A stretch of DNA of 64,000 nt from Klebsiella michiganensis (lineage in GTDB: Bacteria > Pseudomonadota > Gammaproteobacteria > Enterobacterales > Enterobacteriaceae), in contig CP011077.1 of NCBI GenBank assembly GCA_000963575.1, positions 4,898,001 through 4,962,000 of the forward strand. The letters are read 5' to 3'. The notes below the pieces were generated by a model that had not been told where the DNA came from, searched no databases, and saw only the letters and a program-made list of their open reading frames with translations. Positions 17,347-25,603 of the stretch are shown one piece after another; the first letter of the stretch is position 1, and the number at the start of each line of letters is the position of its first letter. The position numbers and the translations under genes were made by a program.

Positions 17347-17368
17347 AATACTCAAAAGAGAAACTTAA

Positions 17369-17797
17369 TTAGCTATTCAGCGCGGGGCGTTCGCTAATGG
17401 CGATCCGCTGCGGAGCAACCTCTTCCGGGATTTCACGCACCAGGTCAATGTGCAGCAAACCGTTAGTGAACGTTGCCCCGGAGACCTGCATATGCTCGGC
17501 CAGGGTAAAGCTCAGGCTGAACGGCTGAGTCACCAGCCCCTGATGCAGCCAGTTGATCTCTTTTTCCGGTTTAACCGGGGTGCCTTTCACGCTCAGGCGG
17601 GTGCCTTCCAGCTCGATATCGAGATCTTCCTGGCGGAAACCGGCCAGCGCCAGCGTGATGCGATAATGGTTATCGTCACTTTTTTCGATGTTGTACGGCG
17701 GGAAGCCCTGGCTTTCACCGCTGGACTGCAGCGCGCTAGCCAGTTTATCGAAGCCGATCCATTGACGCAGCAGTGGGGATAAATCGTAGTTACGCAT
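17369..17797 (-). CDS. ibpB: Small heat-shock chaperone IbpB
   Basis: A 142-residue alpha-crystallin-type holdase that binds unfolded proteins with IbpA until DnaK/ClpB recover them. It matches E. coli IbpB nearly end to end (MRNYDLSPLLRQWIGFDKLA; SDDNHYRITLALAGF; C-terminal AISERPALNS with the IxI motif IAI). ATG 17797 is chosen because AAGGAG lies before it at good spacing; an in-frame upstream start at 17869 is not conserved. Second gene of ibpAB. The 113-bp spacer from ibpA holds two GC hairpins (17850 region and 17889 region), consistent with the RNA-thermometer control known for ibpB. Confidence 0.96.
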   Translation of the reverse strand: MRNYDLSPLLRQWIGFDKLASALQSSGESQGFPPYNIEKSDDNHYRITLALAGFRQEDLDIELEGTRLSVKGTPVKPEKEINWLHQGLVTQPFSLSFTLAEHMQVSGATFTNGLLHIDLVREIPEEVAPQRIAISERPALNS

Positions 17798-17910
17798 AGT
17801 GTTTTCTCCTTCTTTGAAGCAAGAAATAACCTGCCCGCATGCGAACGGGCATTGGCTCCCTGACGGCAAGCCAGCTTGATGACAGGTCGCGCACGGCGCG
17901 ACCCCATGAA

Positions 17911-18324
17911 TTAGTTGATTTCGATGCGGCGAGGCTTCATCGACTCTGGAATTTCACGCTCCAGATTGATGTACAGCAGGCCGTTGACCAGGTTTGCTCC
18001 GCGGACGTGGATGTTTTCCGCCAGCTGGAATTTGCGCTCGAAGTTGCGCTCGGCAATGCCCTGGTAGAGGTATGTGCGCTCTTGCTGCTCGTCGGCGTGC
18101 GCGCCTTTGACAATAAGCAGGTTGTCCTGAGCGGTGATATCCAGTTCGCTTTCTGCGAAGCCCGCGACGGCAATGGCGATGCGATAGTGGTTTTCATCCA
18201 CTAATTCAACGTTGTACGGAGGGTAGCCGCCGTTGCTTTGGCTCTGGTTGCTTTCTAACAGATTAAACAGACGGTCGAAACCGATGGCGGAACGGTACAA
18301 CGGAGAAAGATCGAAGTTACGCAT
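17911..18324 (-). CDS. ibpA: Small heat-shock chaperone IbpA
   Basis: A 137-residue alpha-crystallin-type chaperone that co-aggregates with misfolded proteins and acts with IbpB. The sequence follows E. coli IbpA: RNFDLSPLYRSAIGFDRLF, ENHYRIAIAVAGF, GIAERNFERKFQLAENIHV, and the C-terminal IEI anchor motif. It is first in the ibpAB operon. Transcription should start from the sigma-32 promoter at 18430-18458, and translation is probably gated by a ROSE-type RNA thermometer in the 98-nt leader. Confidence 0.97.
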   Translation of the reverse strand: MRNFDLSPLYRSAIGFDRLFNLLESNQSQSNGGYPPYNVELVDENHYRIAIAVAGFAESELDITAQDNLLIVKGAHADEQQERTYLYQGIAERNFERKFQLAENIHVRGANLVNGLLYINLEREIPESMKPRRIEIN

Positions 18325-18420
18325 AATAAAAAGCTCCTGAAATCAGCGAGTAAGTTGTAAAAGCCTTCCAGTCGGACAGGCCATGAACCTGAGCACCCAA
18401 TCGGCGTACTCGTTTTGGTT
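18325..18420 (-). ncRNA. ROSE-type RNA thermometer in the ibpA 5' leader
   Basis: In the ibpA leader the segment TCGCTGATTTCAGGAGC ends nine bases before the start codon. The U(U/C)GCU sequence facing the Shine-Dalgarno AGGAG is the conserved core of ROSE elements, and E. coli ibpA is controlled this way. Upstream hairpins (for example around the CCTGTCCGACTGGAAGG segment) would complete the stem-loop series. I infer the fold by eye. Confidence 0.78.
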
Positions 18421-18429
18421 ACCCTACTA

Positions 18430-18458
18430 AAATGTGGCTCGCTTAAAATTTTTCAAGG
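18430..18458 (-). promoter_or_regulatory. Sigma-32 (RpoH) heat-shock promoter of ibpAB
   Basis: On the minus strand CCTTGAAA (18458-18451), a 13-bp spacer, then CCACATTT (18437-18430). This fits the RpoH consensus CTTGAAA-N(11-15)-CCCCATnT with one mismatch in the -10 part. Confidence 0.88.
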
Positions 18459-18638
18459 CACTTTGCTGCAAATTTTTTGCGTCCTGAGGTTTCCTTACAT
18501 AGACTGGAAAACAGCATAAAAGGTTAAAAATATGCGATAGCCGCCACAGAGCGGAATGACGGGCATTTTTATACCATGGGCGGATGCTATAACTCCGCAG
18601 GTGCTGGTACTCCGCCAGCCATTGAAGATGACAGCAAA

Positions 18639-18971
18639 ATGATAATGAGAAACTGGTTTCCAACTCTGGTGATTAGCAGCGGGCTGTTATTGCTGACCGG
18701 CTGCTCCAGTATGATGTCACACAGCGGCGGCAAAGAGGGCGTGTACCCGGGTACCCGAGCCAGTGCGGCAACGCTTGGCGACGACGACACCAGTTGGGCA
18801 ATCAAGCCTCTGGTTGCGCTGGATCTGCCCTTCACTGCGGTGCTCGATACCGTGCTCCTGCCGTGGGATATATTCCGTAAAGATAACTCTGTGAGATCGC
18901 GCGTGGAAGCCAGCGAGAAACAGAATCTGGCGACTAACTCCGTTATCCCACCGGCAGAACTTCCTCACTAA
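18639..18971 (+). CDS. yidQ: Lipoprotein YidQ
   Basis: About 110 residues from ATG 18639 (MIMRNWFP) or ATG 18645, matching E. coli YidQ in length; the long frame from 18576 adds a non-conserved tail. A lipoprotein signal peptide ends in the lipobox LLTGC, so it should be acylated and membrane anchored. The mature part contains the DUF1375 motif set: GGKEGVYPGTRASA, LDLPFTAVLDTVLLPWDI and PPAELPH. Function unknown. It converges on yidR with only five bases between the stops. Confidence 0.88.
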   Translation: MIMRNWFPTLVISSGLLLLTGCSSMMSHSGGKEGVYPGTRASAATLGDDDTSWAIKPLVALDLPFTAVLDTVLLPWDIFRKDNSVRSRVEASEKQNLATNSVIPPAELPH

Positions 18972-18976
18972 GCACC

Positions 18977-20245
18977 TTAAAGCCCGGTTTCCGCACTCCA
19001 CAGCTGGCGGAAGCCGTCGATGTCCTGCATCCAGGCAATCTGCTTGCCGTCCGGGGAGAAGACGATAGCCTCGCCGGAAGGATCTTCGCCCTCCGCGGCA
19101 CTTAATGGCGTAATTACCCCACTTTGCGCGTCACACAGCACCACGCGCCCCTGCTGCACAAATCCCAGCACGTTTCCGGCAGGATGCCAGTTAAAGGCCG
19201 ACTGAATGCCATGCTCACCCCAGGTTACCTGCCGGGGCTCGCCGCCGTTCGGGGAAAGCATCCAAAGCTGCACCACGCCGCTGTCGTCCCGCATCAGGAA
19301 GGCAAGCTGGCTCCCGTCCGGGCTACTGCGTATCCAGTGCCGGGGCTGATTTACCAGGCCCGGATAACGGCGCTGATGGGTAAAGGTTAACCGACGTTGT
19401 AGCACGCCTCGTGGCGGCGCTGGCAGCGTGGTGTCGGTGCCGCACAGCGGTTCGCTGCCGGCCAGCTGATAAGCCTGCGCTTCGTCAGGCAGGTCCACGA
19501 TAAACAGCTCTGGCACTTTTTCGCCGCTTGCCGACCGGGTATCGCCGATAAACGCCAGCGCCCAGCGCTGAACGCTTCCGTCTGGCTTCCGGTAACCGTG
19601 CTCGCCTACCCAGCCTTCTTCGTAGGCGCGGTTAATCTCATCGCTGCCGGGCTGTGGCTCAGGCGTTGTGCGGCTCACCAGCACGCAATAATGGCTGCCG
19701 TCGTATTCTCGCGGATGCTGTTTTGGCGGCGTGACGGGGCCAAAAGGCAGCGCAACGCCGACGTTGCGCAGATCGAGATACGCATCAAGCTCGCGCATGA
19801 CATGGTCGTTGTAGGTAAAGCTCAGGCGGCTGCCGTCCGGGCTCCAGACATGAACATGGCTGCCGCCGCGCAGCGCGCCTGGGGTATAGGGCGAGGTAAT
19901 GTCCATCGCATCAAGGTTGCTGGCCTCCCCCTGCTCCACGACCACGCCGCGACGGTGGTGAAAGTCATAGTGCCAGTCGGCGTCCGGGTTCTCCGGGCCG
20001 TGAATAAAGACGTAGCGCTCCGGCTGCTGTGGGTTGACGGTCACCACGCCAACGTGAGCGCCTTCGGGAGCGCGATAGACCACCTCGACGTCGCCATTCC
20101 GGGTATTAACTCGCTCAATGGTGGCGCCAGTGAAGGAGGCACCCGATGGCCGCACGTCAAAGGCCAGCCACTGGCCGTCCGGCGTCCAGGTGTTGATGTT
20201 AGTAAGCTGATGATTACGCGGTGCGAAGGTGAGTTGTTTGATCAC
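18977..20245 (-). CDS. yidR: DUF3748 beta-propeller protein YidR
   Basis: A 422-residue protein close in length to E. coli YidR (415). It carries repeated TolB/PD40-like blades: NINTWTPDGQWLAFDVRPSG, HVHVWSPDGSRLSFTYND, RSSPDGSQLAFLMRDD, FNWHPAGNVLGFVQQG and IVFSPDGKQIAWMQDIDG. No signal peptide is evident, so it is probably cytoplasmic. No catalytic triad of the prolyl-oligopeptidase type is present, so a binding role is more likely than hydrolysis. Function unknown. Confidence 0.9.
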   Translation of the reverse strand: MIKQLTFAPRNHQLTNINTWTPDGQWLAFDVRPSGASFTGATIERVNTRNGDVEVVYRAPEGAHVGVVTVNPQQPERYVFIHGPENPDADWHYDFHHRRGVVVEQGEASNLDAMDITSPYTPGALRGGSHVHVWSPDGSRLSFTYNDHVMRELDAYLDLRNVGVALPFGPVTPPKQHPREYDGSHYCVLVSRTTPEPQPGSDEINRAYEEGWVGEHGYRKPDGSVQRWALAFIGDTRSASGEKVPELFIVDLPDEAQAYQLAGSEPLCGTDTTLPAPPRGVLQRRLTFTHQRRYPGLVNQPRHWIRSSPDGSQLAFLMRDDSGVVQLWMLSPNGGEPRQVTWGEHGIQSAFNWHPAGNVLGFVQQGRVVLCDAQSGVITPLSAAEGEDPSGEAIVFSPDGKQIAWMQDIDGFRQLWSAETGL

Positions 20246-20287
20246 GGTTTTGCCCTGAAGCGCTGAGTACGCCTCAGGGTAAAAGAA

Positions 20288-21151
20288 TTAGTCCGGCCTT
20301 TCCACTTTGCCCCGCAGCCACGCACAAAACTGGCGGGTTAACGGGTCATTTTCACTTTCCCGGTGGATGAGCCACGCCCAGTCCGCGCCGCGCACGGTTT
20401 GCTCCACCAGCGGGATAAGCTGCTCATTTGTCCTTTTTCTGTCTGCCAGCAGTTGGCTGACAAGCGCAATACCCAGCCCGTCGGCAGCGGCGTCAAGCAA
20501 CAACCCAGGATCGGAGAAATTCATCCCCTGGCTTTGCTGGCCGACATCCACACCGCCAGCCACGCTCCAGTGCTCCCAGCTCATCTCGCGCTCGCCGTGA
20601 AGCGTTGTTCGCTGCTCTACCGGCATAGCCTGCAAACTGGGGTGGCAGGCCGGATAAAGTCTATCCTTGTACAACACCTCAAAAATGCACTCCGCCTGCT
20701 GGCTGACATCATCCCGAATAGCCACATCGATGGTTTCGCTGGCCATGTCCGGCGGGTCAAAACTGGTGAACAGCCAAAGATCGGTCTCCGGGTACTGGCG
20801 TGTAAAGTCCGCCAGATTGGGCAACAGCCAGTGCCTGGCGAAAGCCGGCGTGGTGTTCACGATAAGCTGGTTCGGCTTGCGGTACTGATCGAGCCGACGA
20901 ATACCGACGGCCAGCTGTTGCAGCATGACCTGTGCGGTGCTGTAAAGATCCTGGCCGGCGTCAGTCAGGCTGACGCTTCTCCCGCTGCGAAAAAACAGCG
21001 GCTGTTCGAGGTAAGCCTCCAGGCTGCGGATCTGCTGACTGATAGCCGACTGGGTCAGGTGGAGTTCTGCGGCGGCCTGATGAAAGCTTCCCAGGCGCGC
21101 GGCGGCCTCAAACCCTCGCAGGGCATTTAACGGTGGCCAGTGTTTTAGCAT
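20288..21151 (-). CDS. LysR-family regulator (GcvA-like)
   Basis: A 287-residue regulator. The winged helix at residues 1-62 reads PPLNALRGFEAAARLGSFHQAA followed by LTQSAISQQIRSLEAYL. The rest is a type-2 periplasmic-binding domain (NTTPAFARHWLLPNLADF, DVAIRDD). It is transcribed away from the deiminase gene at 21282, with 130 bp between the starts, the standard layout for a LysR gene and its target. No E. coli K-12 gene stands in this position, so I assign no name. Confidence 0.88.
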   Translation of the reverse strand: MLKHWPPLNALRGFEAAARLGSFHQAAAELHLTQSAISQQIRSLEAYLEQPLFFRSGRSVSLTDAGQDLYSTAQVMLQQLAVGIRRLDQYRKPNQLIVNTTPAFARHWLLPNLADFTRQYPETDLWLFTSFDPPDMASETIDVAIRDDVSQQAECIFEVLYKDRLYPACHPSLQAMPVEQRTTLHGEREMSWEHWSVAGGVDVGQQSQGMNFSDPGLLLDAAADGLGIALVSQLLADRKRTNEQLIPLVEQTVRGADWAWLIHRESENDPLTRQFCAWLRGKVERPD

Positions 21152-21281
21152 TTCAATAAGCCAGGCTAATCAGATGTCCGCTAAATATATCGTTGGAAGC
21201 CGAATTCAGCCAGTGATGAAATATTCACCTGTAGCACTGAGCAGAATTTCTTAAGTCTAAATACCTACACGGGAGTCCGGT

Positions 21282-22403
21282 ATGTCAACGCGTCGTGAAT
21301 TTATTAAATGTGCCTCGGTACTGGCCGGGATGGGTATGGCAGGCTCTCTGGGGCTGCCGTTATCCGCTCTCGCGGCGGCGAACGCCGGCTGGCGTATGCC
21401 GGACGAAGGGGAACAGCAGCAGCGCGCATTTATCGCGTTTGGCGCACAGCGCGCGATATGGAAAGATTTTACCCCCGACGTACAGGCCGCTTTGGGGCGC
21501 ATCGCCCGCGCTATCGCCGGTTACCAGCCGCTGACGGTCTTTTGCCGTGAACAGGAACGCACGCTGGCGGAGGAAAAATGTGGCAGCCACAACGTGACTT
21601 ACGTGACGACCGAGCTGGACGACATCTGGATGCGGGACACCGGCGCGTGCTTTGTCACTTCGCCAGAAGGAAAGCTCGGCGCAGTGGGCTTTAACTTCAA
21701 CGGCTGGGGCAATAAGCAGCGGCACAGCAAAGACACGAAGCTGGCGGCGTTTATGGCCGAAAAATACGATGCAGCGCCGTTCATCCGCAGCGCGCTGACG
21801 GGCGAAGGCGGCGGTATTGAGGTGGATGGAAACGGTACCGGCATCATGACCGAAAGCAGCTGGGTCAACGACAACCGCAATCCCGGCTGGAGCCGCGATC
21901 GGGTTGAACAAGAGCTGAAAACGCAGCTTGGCCTGAGAAAAATCATCTGGCTGCCGGGTATTAAAGGGAAAGACATCACCGACGCCCACGTCGATTTTTA
22001 TGCCCGCTTTGTTAAGCCAGGCGTGGTCATCGCCAATCTCGATCCCGACCCGGACTCCTGGGATCACAAGGTGACGCAGAGACACCTGGATATTCTCAGA
22101 CAGGCAACCGATGCCGATGGCCGACCGCTGCAGGTGCACAGCGTCACGCCGCCGCAGGAACCACGCGAGAGCCGTTTTAGCGAAGATAACCCGGATTTTG
22201 CCGCCGGGTACATCAACTACTTCGTGATAAACGGCGCGATTATCGCCCCGGAGTTTGGCGATGAAGAAACGGATGAAGCGGCGTTTCGCCTGCTGTCGAC
22301 GCTATACCCTGAGCGGGAGGTCGTGCAGCTTAACATCGACGCGATTGCCGCCGGTGGCGGGGGAATTCACTGCGTGACGAATCAGTTACCCGCAGTGAAA
22401 TAA
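21282..22403 (+). CDS. Tat-exported agmatine/peptidylarginine deiminase family protein
   Basis: A 373-residue member of the guanidine-modifying superfamily. The N-terminus has a twin-arginine motif (STRREFIKC, Arg4-Arg5), a hydrophobic stretch (VLAGMGMAGSLGLPLSALA) and a probable cleavage after ALAAA, so it should be exported folded to the periplasm. The catalytic set is complete: WMRDTG (Asp), GEGGGIEVDG (Glu), DAHVDFYARF (His) and the nucleophile Cys364 in GGGGIHCVTNQ. Classical agmatine deiminase is cytosolic and makes N-carbamoylputrescine; an exported form would act on extracellular agmatine or on arginine at protein ends. No carbamoylputrescine hydrolase gene is beside it. Confidence 0.88.
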   Translation: MSTRREFIKCASVLAGMGMAGSLGLPLSALAAANAGWRMPDEGEQQQRAFIAFGAQRAIWKDFTPDVQAALGRIARAIAGYQPLTVFCREQERTLAEEKCGSHNVTYVTTELDDIWMRDTGACFVTSPEGKLGAVGFNFNGWGNKQRHSKDTKLAAFMAEKYDAAPFIRSALTGEGGGIEVDGNGTGIMTESSWVNDNRNPGWSRDRVEQELKTQLGLRKIIWLPGIKGKDITDAHVDFYARFVKPGVVIANLDPDPDSWDHKVTQRHLDILRQATDADGRPLQVHSVTPPQEPRESRFSEDNPDFAAGYINYFVINGAIIAPEFGDEETDEAAFRLLSTLYPEREVVQLNIDAIAAGGGGIHCVTNQLPAVK

Positions 22404-22439
22404 CAGCCGGGAGCGCACCTCGCGCTCCCTTTCTCATTC

Positions 22440-23732
22440 TCAGCCAACCCTTTCCACTTTCCCCACCAGCAGGATGTAGGAAAGCGCGCCAAGCAGAGCG
22501 ACCGCCGCGATATACACCAGCGCCGGAGCAAAACCGTGGCTTTGGGCAAGATAGCCGATCACCAGCGGTACGGTAATACCGCCGAGGCCACCGACAAAGT
22601 TAAATACGCCCCCCGTCAGGCCAATCAGTCGCATTGGTGCAAGGGAGGACACCAGGGACCAGGTGATGGAGGCGAAGCCGTTGCCGAAGAAGGCAATCGC
22701 CATCAGGGTCATAATCCACACCGGATCTTCAGTGTAGTTGGCGCCCATAATGCAGGTGGAGAGCAGCAAACCGCAGATGATTGGCGTTTTACGTGCAATT
22801 CCCAGCGAATAGCCTTTGCGCACCAGGCGGTCGGCAACCCAGCCGGACAGCAACACCCCGAAGAAGGCCGCCAGGAACGGCACCGTCGTCATAAAACCGG
22901 CCTTCAGCGCGGTAATGCCTTTTTCCTGGGTCAGATAGTTCGGGAACCAGGTCAGGAAGAACCACAGCGTCGACGCTACCGCGAACTGCCCCAGATAAAC
23001 GCCCACCAGCTTACGGTGGAACACCAGTTTCCAGTCGGCCAGGCTTAACGGCTTGCGCGCTTTCTTTTCGACCGGCGCATCGCCATCAACCAGGCCACCC
23101 CCCTCGCGAATATAGTCCAGCTCGGCGGAGTTAATGCCCTTGCTCTTACGCGGCGGCTGATAAACCTTAAACCAGATAATCGACCAGATGATGCCGATTC
23201 CGCCGGTCACGATAAACACCCAGTGCCAGCTTGAAATTTCTTGGATCCAGATAAGCAGCGGCGTCAGAAACGCCAGACCAACAAACTGCCCGGAGGTGTA
23301 AAAGCCCACCGCAGAAGCACGTTCGTGCTCAGGGAACCAGCTCGTCACCATGCGGTTGTTAGTCGGGAAAGCAGGCGCTTCAAAAATACCGGTGATAGCA
23401 CGCAGGCCAATCAGCGACATCAGGCCGGTCGCAAACCCCTGGAACAGCGTGGCGACGGACCAGCCCATAATGGCAATAAAATAGGTCAGGCGAGATCCCA
23501 CGCGATCCAGGAACCAGCCGCCCGGGATCTGGCACAGCGTATAAAGCCAGGCAAAAGCCGAGAAGATGTAGCCCATCTCCGTTTTGGTAATACCAAACTC
23601 TTCCTGAATATGAGCCGACGCAACCGCCAGGTTGGCGCGGTCAACGTAGCAAATCACCACCGTAATAAAGATCATCACCAGCGTTAAATAACGGCGGCGC
23701 GTAGGTTTCACCACAGTTGCAGAAATATCCAT
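22440..23732 (-). CDS. dgoT: D-galactonate transporter DgoT (MFS, ACS family)
   Basis: A 430-residue inner-membrane proton symporter for D-galactonate, with 12 helices. It has the ACS-family hallmarks VDRANLAVA in helix 1, GGWFLDRVGSR in the 2-3 loop, and AFPTNNRMVTSWFPEHERA after helix 4. It is the last gene of dgoRKADT. The 108-bp spacer from dgoD contains a GGCATGG...CCATGCC hairpin (23754-23779) that may tune its expression. Confidence 0.95.
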   Translation of the reverse strand: MDISATVVKPTRRRYLTLVMIFITVVICYVDRANLAVASAHIQEEFGITKTEMGYIFSAFAWLYTLCQIPGGWFLDRVGSRLTYFIAIMGWSVATLFQGFATGLMSLIGLRAITGIFEAPAFPTNNRMVTSWFPEHERASAVGFYTSGQFVGLAFLTPLLIWIQEISSWHWVFIVTGGIGIIWSIIWFKVYQPPRKSKGINSAELDYIREGGGLVDGDAPVEKKARKPLSLADWKLVFHRKLVGVYLGQFAVASTLWFFLTWFPNYLTQEKGITALKAGFMTTVPFLAAFFGVLLSGWVADRLVRKGYSLGIARKTPIICGLLLSTCIMGANYTEDPVWIMTLMAIAFFGNGFASITWSLVSSLAPMRLIGLTGGVFNFVGGLGGITVPLVIGYLAQSHGFAPALVYIAAVALLGALSYILLVGKVERVG

Positions 23733-23753
23733 GATATTTCATCTCCAAAATTT

Positions 23754-23779
23754 GGCATGGCGAAGCTACTCACCATGCC
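23754..23779 (-). promoter_or_regulatory. Hairpin in the dgoD-dgoT spacer
   Basis: GGCATGG and CCATGCC are perfect inverted copies with a 12-base loop. Downstream on the minus strand is AAATTTTGG, not a clean U-run, so it is probably an mRNA-processing or partial-attenuation site. Confidence 0.4.
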
Positions 23780-23840
23780 CTGTTATACAGAGGGTGTTTA
23801 TAATGTTTTATTTTTTACTGCTGACTTCTGGCGTTATTTT

Positions 23841-24989
23841 TTACCATTCAGCCACGGAACCGTCGGCGTGACGCCATAAAGGATTTCGCCAGTCGGTAAC
23901 GTTTTTACTGCGGGCAATCACCTGCTCTTCGTCAATTTCAACCCCAAGGCCGGGCTTCATCAGCGGCAGGAAATAACCGCCATCCATTTTGAAGTCTTCT
24001 TTGTTTTTCACGAAGTCGAGCAGCTCTGCACCTTTGTTATAGTGAATGCCCATGCTTTGCTCCTGGAATACCGCATTACGGGAAACAAAGTCGATGTGCA
24101 AACAGGCTGACAGCGCAATCGGCCCCAGCGGGCAATGAGGTGCCAGAGACACATCGTAAGCCTCTGCCATACCGGCAATTTTGTAGCATTCAGTGATACC
24201 GCCGGCATGCGAGAGATCCGGCTGCAGAATGGCAATCCCGCCCCCTTCCAGTACGCGCTTAAATTCAAAACGAGAAAACATGCGCTCACCCGCCGCAATA
24301 GGAATATGCGTTTGTGCCGCCAGCCGCGGATAATATTCCGCCTGCTCTGCCAGAACCGGCTCTTCAATAAACAGGGGACGATATGGCTCCAGCTCTTTAA
24401 TTAATACTTTCGCCATTGGGGCGCTAACCCGTCCGTGGAAATCAAGACCAAATTCAATTTCATTCCCGAAGGCTTCACGAATTTGCGCGACCGTATTGAC
24501 GGCTGCATCAACGGCACGGGAATTATCAATAATGCCCATTTCTTCGCAGCCGTTTAATTTAAAAGTATCGAAACCAATATTGCGTAAGGATTTAATCCCG
24601 TCGATCACCTCCGCCGGACGATCGCCGCCAACCCAGCTGTAGGCTTTAATTTTATCCCGCACCAGGCCACCCATCAGCTGCCACACCGGCGCGTTGAGCA
24701 CCTTACCTTTAATATCCCACAGTGCCTGATCGATCCCGGCAATCGCACTCATCAGAATCGGGCCGCCGCGGTAGAAGCCACCGCGATACATCACCTGCCA
24801 CAGGTCGTTAATGCGGGCCGGATCCTGTCCAATCAGGTACTCGCCTAGTTCATGAACCGCCGCCTCAACGCTGCGGGCGCGGCCTTCGATGACCGGCTCG
24901 CCCCAGCCGACTACGCCTTCGTCTGTCTCAATTTTCAGGAACATCCAGCGGGGCGGTAAACGGTACGTCGTCAGTTTAGTAATTTTCAT
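23841..24989 (-). CDS. dgoD: D-galactonate dehydratase DgoD
   Basis: A 382-residue enolase-superfamily enzyme that turns D-galactonate into 2-keto-3-deoxygalactonate. Length and sequence match E. coli DgoD. Mg2+ ligands are visible as the Asp of GLDFHGR near residue 183, the Glu of LFIEEP near 209 and the Glu of AAGERMF near 235; the histidine of the first motif is the general base/acid partner, and APHCPLGPIAL near 285 holds the second catalytic histidine. Its ATG overlaps the dgoA stop (ATGA). Confidence 0.97.
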   Translation of the reverse strand: MKITKLTTYRLPPRWMFLKIETDEGVVGWGEPVIEGRARSVEAAVHELGEYLIGQDPARINDLWQVMYRGGFYRGGPILMSAIAGIDQALWDIKGKVLNAPVWQLMGGLVRDKIKAYSWVGGDRPAEVIDGIKSLRNIGFDTFKLNGCEEMGIIDNSRAVDAAVNTVAQIREAFGNEIEFGLDFHGRVSAPMAKVLIKELEPYRPLFIEEPVLAEQAEYYPRLAAQTHIPIAAGERMFSRFEFKRVLEGGGIAILQPDLSHAGGITECYKIAGMAEAYDVSLAPHCPLGPIALSACLHIDFVSRNAVFQEQSMGIHYNKGAELLDFVKNKEDFKMDGGYFLPLMKPGLGVEIDEEQVIARSKNVTDWRNPLWRHADGSVAEW

Positions 24990-25603
24990 TGCACGGCCTC
25001 TTGATACGCTTTAACAAATGCTTTTGCCCTTTCGCTGGTGCGGCTCACCGGCTGCCCGGCACGGTACAAATCGCTGCCCAACCCGGCGCCGGCGCAGCCA
25101 GCCTGCAGCCAGATGTGCAGGTTTTCCGGCGTGACGCCGCCGACGGCAAACACCGGCACCTCCGGTGGAAGCACGGCTTTCAGCGCCTTGATGTAGTCCG
25201 GCCCGAAGGCAGAAGAAGGGAAAATTTTCAGCGTCTGGGCGCCCGCATCCAGAGCGGAAAAGGCTTCAGAGGCCGTCGCACAGCCCGCACAAACCGTCAT
25301 GCCGCTTGCGACGGCGCGACGGATCACGTCCGGCTGTGTGTTTGGCGTGACCATCAGTTTGCTGCCCATCGCCGCCAGCTCATCCACCTGCTCCGTCTTG
25401 AGCACCGTACCCGCCCCGATCAGCGCTTTATCGCCAAAGGCCACCACCATTGAGGCAATGCTTTGCTGCCACTGCGGTGAGTTGAGGGGAATTTCCACCG
25501 CATCAAACCCGGCGTCCAGCAGCGCGCTCACATGCGCCTGAACCTCCTGCGGGGTGATGCCGCGTAAAATCGCGATCAGCGGAAGCTTAGTTTGCCACTG
25601 CAT
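24986..25603 (-). CDS. dgoA: 2-dehydro-3-deoxy-6-phosphogalactonate aldolase DgoA
   Basis: A 205-residue class I aldolase that splits KDPGal into pyruvate and glyceraldehyde 3-phosphate, the last step of D-galactonate breakdown. The Schiff-base lysine is in LKIFPSSAFGP near residue 126, and the catalytic Glu in DAVEIPLNSP near 37. ATG 25603 is chosen because AAGGAG precedes it and E. coli DgoA starts at the same MQWQTK; the frame runs six bases further to a TTG. It overlaps the end of dgoK by 17 bp. Confidence 0.97.
   Translation of the reverse strand: MQWQTKLPLIAILRGITPQEVQAHVSALLDAGFDAVEIPLNSPQWQQSIASMVVAFGDKALIGAGTVLKTEQVDELAAMGSKLMVTPNTQPDVIRRAVASGMTVCAGCATASEAFSALDAGAQTLKIFPSSAFGPDYIKALKAVLPPEVPVFAVGGVTPENLHIWLQAGCAGAGLGSDLYRAGQPVSRTSERAKAFVKAYQEAVQ

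Noticed and set aside
18427..18663. A 78-codon minus-strand frame upstream of ibpA
   Set aside because: It runs through the ibpA sigma-32 promoter and the yidQ leader and has no conserved sequence.
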